A DNA stretch of 64,000 bases, from contig NZ_CP014275.1 of assembly GCF_001578105.1 (NCBI RefSeq), forward strand, positions 1,240,001 to 1,304,000, given 5' to 3'. Shown in pieces: positions 60,286 through 64,000 of this stretch. A program made the translations under genes and the position numbers. The stretch is from Martelella sp. AD-3. Its GTDB lineage: Bacteria; Pseudomonadota; Alphaproteobacteria; Rhizobiales; Rhizobiaceae. A model generated the notes under the pieces. That model did no database searches and was not told where the DNA came from. It saw nothing but the letters and a program-made list of their open reading frames with translations. The stretch's first letter is position 1. Each line of letters begins with the position of its first letter.

Positions 60286-61710
60286 TCAGGCCGCGCCGCT
60301 GCCCCAGGGGCCGTGATGGATGTCGAGGCCGTCGAGACGGTCGAACCCATGAGCGCCGAAGAAGTCGCGCTGCGCCTGGATCAGGTTGGCGGTGCCGCGC
60401 GACTGGCGATAGGCGTCGAAATAGGTGAGCGCCGAGGCGAGGCCCGGCACCGGAAGGCCGGCGGAGGTGGCGGCGGCAACGATGCGGCGCAGCGACGGCA
60501 GGCACTCGTTGACCATGCCGGCAAAGGCGGGCGTGACGATCAGGTTGGCAACATCCGGCGTTTCGGAAAAGGCCTTGGTGATCTCGTCGAGGAACTGCGA
60601 GCGGATGATGCAGCCGGCGCGCCAGATCCGGGCGATTTCCGGCATGGGCAGGTTCCAGCCATACTGCTCGGAGGCCGATGCCATCACGTCGAAGCCCTGT
60701 GCGTAAGCCGCGATCTTGGCGGCGAAGAGCGCCAGCTCCAGGTCGCGGTTGAGCCAGGGACCCGGCGGGATCTTGAATTCCAGTTCTTCCTTGTTGAACA
60801 TCGGCTCGGCGGCCTTGCGTTCATCGCGCATGGACGACAGGCAACGGGCGGCGACGGCGGCCTCGATGACGGTGGCCGGGACGGCAAGCTGCTGCGCTTC
60901 GATCGCGGACCAGCGGCCGGTGCCCTTCTGGCCGGCGGCATCGACGATGATGTCGGGCATGGCCTTGCCGGTTTCCGGATCGGTCGCCGTCAGCACCTTG
61001 GCGGTGATCTCGATCAGGAAGGAATTCAGTCGACCATTGTTCCATTCGCTGAAGACATGGGCGATTTCCGAGGCGCTCATGCCGACGCCGTCGCGCAGGA
61101 TGCCGTAGATTTCGGCGATCATCTGCATGTCGGCATATTCGATGCCGTTATGGATGGTCTTGACGAAGTGGCCGGCGCCGTCCGGGCCGAGCCAGGCGCA
61201 GCACGGGTCGTCGGCATATTTCGCCGAGATCGAGGTCAGCACTTTCTCGACGCGGGCATAGCTGTCTTCCGTGCCCCCGACCATGATCGAGGGACCGTGA
61301 CGCGCGCCTTCCTCGCCGCCGGAAACGCCCATGCCGATAAATGTCAGGCCCGTGCCTTCCAGCTCCTGGAAGCGGCGGCGGGTATCATGGAAATTCGCAT
61401 TGCCGGCATCGATGATGATGTCGCCATTGCCGAGATAGGGGCGCAGCTTTTCGATTTCCTGATCGACCGGATCGCCGGCCTTGATCATGATGATGAGCGG
61501 GCGCGGCGGGCGGATGGCGGCCACGAATTCCGAAAGCGTTTCGGTCGGCACAATGTTTTTCTGAAGGTCGCCGGCGCTTGCGTAAAAGGCGCGCGTCTTG
61601 TCGACCGTGCGGTTGTAAACGGCGATTCTGTTGCCTTTTTCGGCAATGTTCAGGGCGAGGTTGGAGCCCATGACACCCAGACCAATCAGGCCGATTTCTG
61701 CTTTTTCCAC
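60286..61710 (-). CDS. gnd: 6-phosphogluconate dehydrogenase (decarboxylating)
   Basis: This pentose phosphate enzyme converts 6-phosphogluconate and NADP to ribulose 5-phosphate, CO2 and NADPH. The 474-residue protein starts at GTG 61710 behind GAGAGGTGA. The Rossmann loop GLGVMGSNLALN is at 10-21, GVSGGEEGARHGPSIMVGG near 129, and the catalytic HFVKTIHNGIEYADMQ segment near 186 holds the Lys and His. Length fits the long NADP type. No glucose-6-phosphate dehydrogenase gene is nearby. In the 162-base gap to ttcA (61711-61872) no clear signal is seen. Confidence 0.96.
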   Translation of the reverse strand: MEKAEIGLIGLGVMGSNLALNIAEKGNRIAVYNRTVDKTRAFYASAGDLQKNIVPTETLSEFVAAIRPPRPLIIMIKAGDPVDQEIEKLRPYLGNGDIIIDAGNANFHDTRRRFQELEGTGLTFIGMGVSGGEEGARHGPSIMVGGTEDSYARVEKVLTSISAKYADDPCCAWLGPDGAGHFVKTIHNGIEYADMQMIAEIYGILRDGVGMSASEIAHVFSEWNNGRLNSFLIEITAKVLTATDPETGKAMPDIIVDAAGQKGTGRWSAIEAQQLAVPATVIEAAVAARCLSSMRDERKAAEPMFNKEELEFKIPPGPWLNRDLELALFAAKIAAYAQGFDVMASASEQYGWNLPMPEIARIWRAGCIIRSQFLDEITKAFSETPDVANLIVTPAFAGMVNECLPSLRRIVAAATSAGLPVPGLASALTYFDAYRQSRGTANLIQAQRDFFGAHGFDRLDGLDIHHGPWGSGAA

Positions 61711-61872
61711 GACATCACCTCTCGTGTTTGATGGTGGCCTTTTGTGGCATCGTGGCAGACAAACGGCAAGGCCGCGAGGCGCAGAACCTTCTCTTTTCAG
61801 GAAGATGACCGAAAGTTTAGTGAAACTGACATAATATCGCGGACCCGAAAAGCTGTCTTCCGATCCCGGACT

Positions 61873-62760
61873 TCAGTCGGCTTGAGGTCTCAACCCGGCA
61901 AAATCGAAAAGCTTCGGATCGAGAAGATGCGAGGGATTCGCATTGCAGAGCGCCCGCAGCATCACTTCCTTGCGACCAGGCATGCGGGCTTCCATGTCGG
62001 CCAGCATCTGCTTCATTGCGTTGCGCTCCAGCCCGTCCTGCGAACCGCAGAGATCGCAGGGGATGATGGGAAAGCGCATCACCTCGGCAAAGCGCGCCAG
62101 ATCGTCTTCCGCCGCATAGGCAAGCGGGCGCAGAAGCGTCAGGTCTCCGTCATCGTTCAAGAGCTTGGCCGGCATGGTGGCAAGCCGGCCGCCGTGGAAG
62201 AGGTTCATGAAAAAGGTTTCGAGAATGTCCTCGCGGTGGTGGCCGAGCACCAGCGCATCGCAGCCTTCCTCGCGTGCGATCCGGTAGAGATGGCCGCGCC
62301 GGAGCCTCGAGCAGAGCGAGCAATAGGTGGAACCCGGCGAAAGCTTGTCGGTGACGATCGAATAGGTATCCTTGTATTCGATCCGGTATCTGACCCCGAG
62401 CTTCTCGAGATAGCCGGGCAGAACATGTTTCGGAAAATTCGGCTGGCCCTGATCGAGATTGCAGGCAATGAGTTCGACCGGCAGCAGACCGCGCCATTTC
62501 AGCTCCATCAGCACGGCGAGAAGCCCGTAACTGTCCTTGCCGCCCGAAAGCGCGACGAGCCAGCGCTTCTGCCCGTCCAGCATGGAAAAATCGGAGATCG
62601 CCTGGCGCGCCTGTCGCAACAGCCGCTTGCGCAGCCGCTGAAAGCTGACGGAGGAGGGCGCATCGGCAAACAGCGCGCGGAAGGCGCCGTCTTCCGCCGT
62701 GGTTTCCTCGAGGGTCTCTGCGTCGCTCATGGTCTCGTCACTTTCATTCAACATTTGCAT
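61873..62760 (-). CDS. ttcA: tRNA 2-thiocytidine biosynthesis protein TtcA
   Basis: TtcA thiolates C32 in some tRNAs using an ATP-pyrophosphatase domain and an iron-sulfur cluster. The 295-residue protein has the PP-loop SGGKDS at 72-77 and CSLC at 147-150, with a third cysteine region CDLC near 237 that completes the cluster-binding set. [14 protein letters not shown] near 42 is typical. Starts at 62760, 62754 and 62730 are all in frame; 62760 has AAGG at good spacing. It follows glsA by 16 bases on the minus strand, so they form an operon. Confidence 0.93.
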   Translation of the reverse strand: MQMLNESDETMSDAETLEETTAEDGAFRALFADAPSSVSFQRLRKRLLRQARQAISDFSMLDGQKRWLVALSGGKDSYGLLAVLMELKWRGLLPVELIACNLDQGQPNFPKHVLPGYLEKLGVRYRIEYKDTYSIVTDKLSPGSTYCSLCSRLRRGHLYRIAREEGCDALVLGHHREDILETFFMNLFHGGRLATMPAKLLNDDGDLTLLRPLAYAAEDDLARFAEVMRFPIIPCDLCGSQDGLERNAMKQMLADMEARMPGRKEVMLRALCNANPSHLLDPKLFDFAGLRPQAD

Positions 62761-62776
62761 TGCCGGACCTTGCCGT

Positions 62777-63703
62777 TCAGGTGCCGAACACCGACCAGCC
62801 GGTGCGTGCGGCAAGCATTTCCAGCGCGATGCTGCCAAGCAGGGAATTGCCGGTCTCGTCAAGTCCCGGCGACCAGACGGCGATCGAGGCTCTGCCGGGG
62901 GCAACGGCGAGAATGCCGCCGCCGACGCCTGATTTTCCCGGAAGGCCGACGCGGAAGGCGAAATCGCCGGAGCCGTCATAATGGCCGCAGGTCAGCATGA
63001 TCGCGCTGATGCGCCGTGCGCGCCTGGGCGAGACGACGGAAAAGCCCGTCAGCGGATTGGTGCCGCGATTGGCAAGGAACAGGCCGGCATGGGAAAGCTG
63101 GACGCAGTTCATGGCAAGCGCGCATTGGTGAAAATAGACGCCGAGGACATGGTCGACGGGGTGTTCAAGATTGTCGAAGCCGCGCATGAAATTGGCGAGC
63201 GCGAAATTGCGATAGCCGGTGCGCTGCTCGGATCGGGCCACCGCCTCGTCAATATAAAGGCTCTCGTCATTGGCGACATAATGCATGAAACGCAGGAACT
63301 CGCCGATTGCCTCGCGCGGGCGGTGGCCGGCCAGCACGATGTCGGAGACCACGATGGCGCCGGCATTGATGAAGGGATTGCGGGGGATGCCGTGCTCGTG
63401 CTCCAGCTGGATGATCGAGTTGAAGGCCGAGCCCGAGGGCTCGCGCCCGACGCGGCGCCAGATCGTCTCGCCCACCTTGCCGAGCGCGAGCGTCAGCATG
63501 AAGACCTTGGAAATGCTCTGGACCGAAAAGGCGGTCTCCGCATCGCCGGCGCGGTAGGTCGTGCCGTCGACGGTGGTGATCGCGATGCCGAGCTGCTTCG
63601 GGTCCACCTTGGCGAGCTCGGGAATATAGTCCGCCACCTTGCCCTCGCCGAGTCGGGGAGAAAGATCGCGCACAATGTCGTCGGCAATGGCCTGCAGGTC
63701 CAT
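62777..63703 (-). CDS. glsA: Glutaminase A
   Basis: This serine-dependent glutaminase deaminates glutamine to glutamate and ammonia. From ATG 63703 the protein has 308 residues. The beta-lactamase-like SxxK site is Ser 63 to Lys 66 in SVQSISKVF, and [10 protein letters not shown] near 89, NPFINAGAI near 110 and [12 protein letters not shown] near 252 match the family. AGAGGA lies five bases before the start; the frame upstream to 63796 crosses the rpsD terminator and is rejected. It leads the glsA-ttcA pair. Confidence 0.95.
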   Translation of the reverse strand: MDLQAIADDIVRDLSPRLGEGKVADYIPELAKVDPKQLGIAITTVDGTTYRAGDAETAFSVQSISKVFMLTLALGKVGETIWRRVGREPSGSAFNSIIQLEHEHGIPRNPFINAGAIVVSDIVLAGHRPREAIGEFLRFMHYVANDESLYIDEAVARSEQRTGYRNFALANFMRGFDNLEHPVDHVLGVYFHQCALAMNCVQLSHAGLFLANRGTNPLTGFSVVSPRRARRISAIMLTCGHYDGSGDFAFRVGLPGKSGVGGGILAVAPGRASIAVWSPGLDETGNSLLGSIALEMLAARTGWSVFGT

Positions 63704-63761
63704 GGTCGTCCTCTCGGGGTTTGATACCCACACTAAACGCAACATGCGCCGGACAAAAGAA

Positions 63762-63784
63762 AAGCCGCCCCGATGGAGCGGCTT
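63762..63784 (-). terminator. Terminator of rpsD
   Basis: AAGCCGC (63762-63768) pairs with GCGGCTT (63778-63784). On the minus strand the stem is followed by TTTTCTTTTG. It lies about 28 bases beyond the rpsD stop and before glsA. Confidence 0.8.
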
Positions 63785-63811
63785 CTCGAAATGCAATCCG
63801 CGTGAGAAAAA

Positions 63812-64000
63812 TCAGCGCGAATAGAACTCGACGACGAGGTTCGGTTCCATGATGACCGGGTAGGGGATATCGGCAAGCGCCGGAACCCGTACGTAGGTCG
63901 CAACCATCTTGGAATGATCGGCGTCGATATATTCCGGAACGTCGCGCTCGGCGAGCTGGGTTGCCTCGAGAACGCTTGCAAGCTGCTTGGAGCGCTCGCG
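63812..64000 (-). CDS. rpsD: 30S ribosomal protein S4, C-terminal part
   Basis: The last 62 codons of a minus-strand gene run off the window end. The translated end reads ...[21 protein letters not shown], then [17 protein letters not shown] and stop. The [10 protein letters not shown] ending is the signature of S4. S4 binds 16S rRNA early in 30S assembly. The gene is partial only because the window stops; the rest is to the right. A terminator follows it. Confidence 0.95.
   Translation of the reverse strand, partial: RERSKQLASVLEATQLAERDVPEYIDADHSKMVATYVRVPALADIPYPVIMEPNLVVEFYSR

Overview
The window looks like chromosomal DNA from an alphaproteobacterium of the order Hyphomicrobiales (Rhizobiales), most likely the family Rhizobiaceae or a close relative. 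I base this on the high G+C content, the gene order of the cell-division cluster, an FtsZ with a long Gln/Pro-rich linker and a [13 protein letters not shown] tail, and intergenic palindromic sequences that resemble rhizobial dispersed repeats. The genus cannot be fixed by eye; Martelella is only a guess. I see no phage, insertion sequence, CRISPR array, tRNA or rRNA.

Region 1 (17-18605) is the dcw cluster: rsmH-ftsL-ftsI-murE-murF-mraY-murD-ftsW-murG-murC-murB-ddl-ftsQ-ftsA-ftsZ. Start/stop overlaps are frequent and the cluster ends in a strong terminator after ftsZ. It builds lipid II and assembles the divisome. Region 2 (18772-27172) holds lpxC, bamD, recN and ligA. A phospholipase-D-type cardiolipin synthase and an endonuclease/exonuclease/phosphatase-fold protein lie between recN and ligA.

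Region 3 (27360-41751) is mixed housekeeping and accessory content. It has CreA, a GFA-fold zinc protein, a Sco1-type copper protein, PrmA, two regulators (GlxA-type and LysR-type), a 55-residue unknown protein divergent from the LysR gene, ExoD, and an entericidin-like lipoprotein behind an apparent EcfG (general stress) promoter. A Gfo/Idh oxidoreductase, a fructosamine-kinase-like protein, an FAD-linked 2-hydroxyacid dehydrogenase, a large AsmA protein and a DUF454 membrane protein follow.

Region 4 (41787-49710) is a sugar cassette. A LacI regulator is divergent from a CUT1 ABC transporter (binding protein, two permeases, ATPase), followed by a TIM-barrel isomerase/epimerase and a Gfo/Idh dehydrogenase. 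The set resembles part of the E. coli ycj cluster, which suggests uptake and 3-keto (oxidise/epimerise) processing of a glucose-type sugar or glycoside. Region 5 (49731-52981) has an AraC regulator and an SDR on the minus strand, divergent from an aldo/keto reductase.

Region 6 (53065-56225) is a zinc regulon: znuA divergent from znuC-znuB-zur, with a palindromic Zur-type operator between them. Region 7 (56242-60179) contains a minus-strand unit of FAH hydrolase, gamma-carbonic anhydrase and a diguanylate cyclase, plus a second, divergent diguanylate cyclase. Region 8 (60286-64000) has gnd, the minus-strand pair glsA-ttcA, and the C-terminal end of rpsD running off the window.

I did not find a clearly new biological system. 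The most informative accessory signals are the ycj-like sugar cassette, the EcfG-type promoter before the entericidin gene, the Zur operator with His-rich tracts in both ZnuA and ZnuC, and the coupled FAH/carbonic anhydrase/GGDEF unit.
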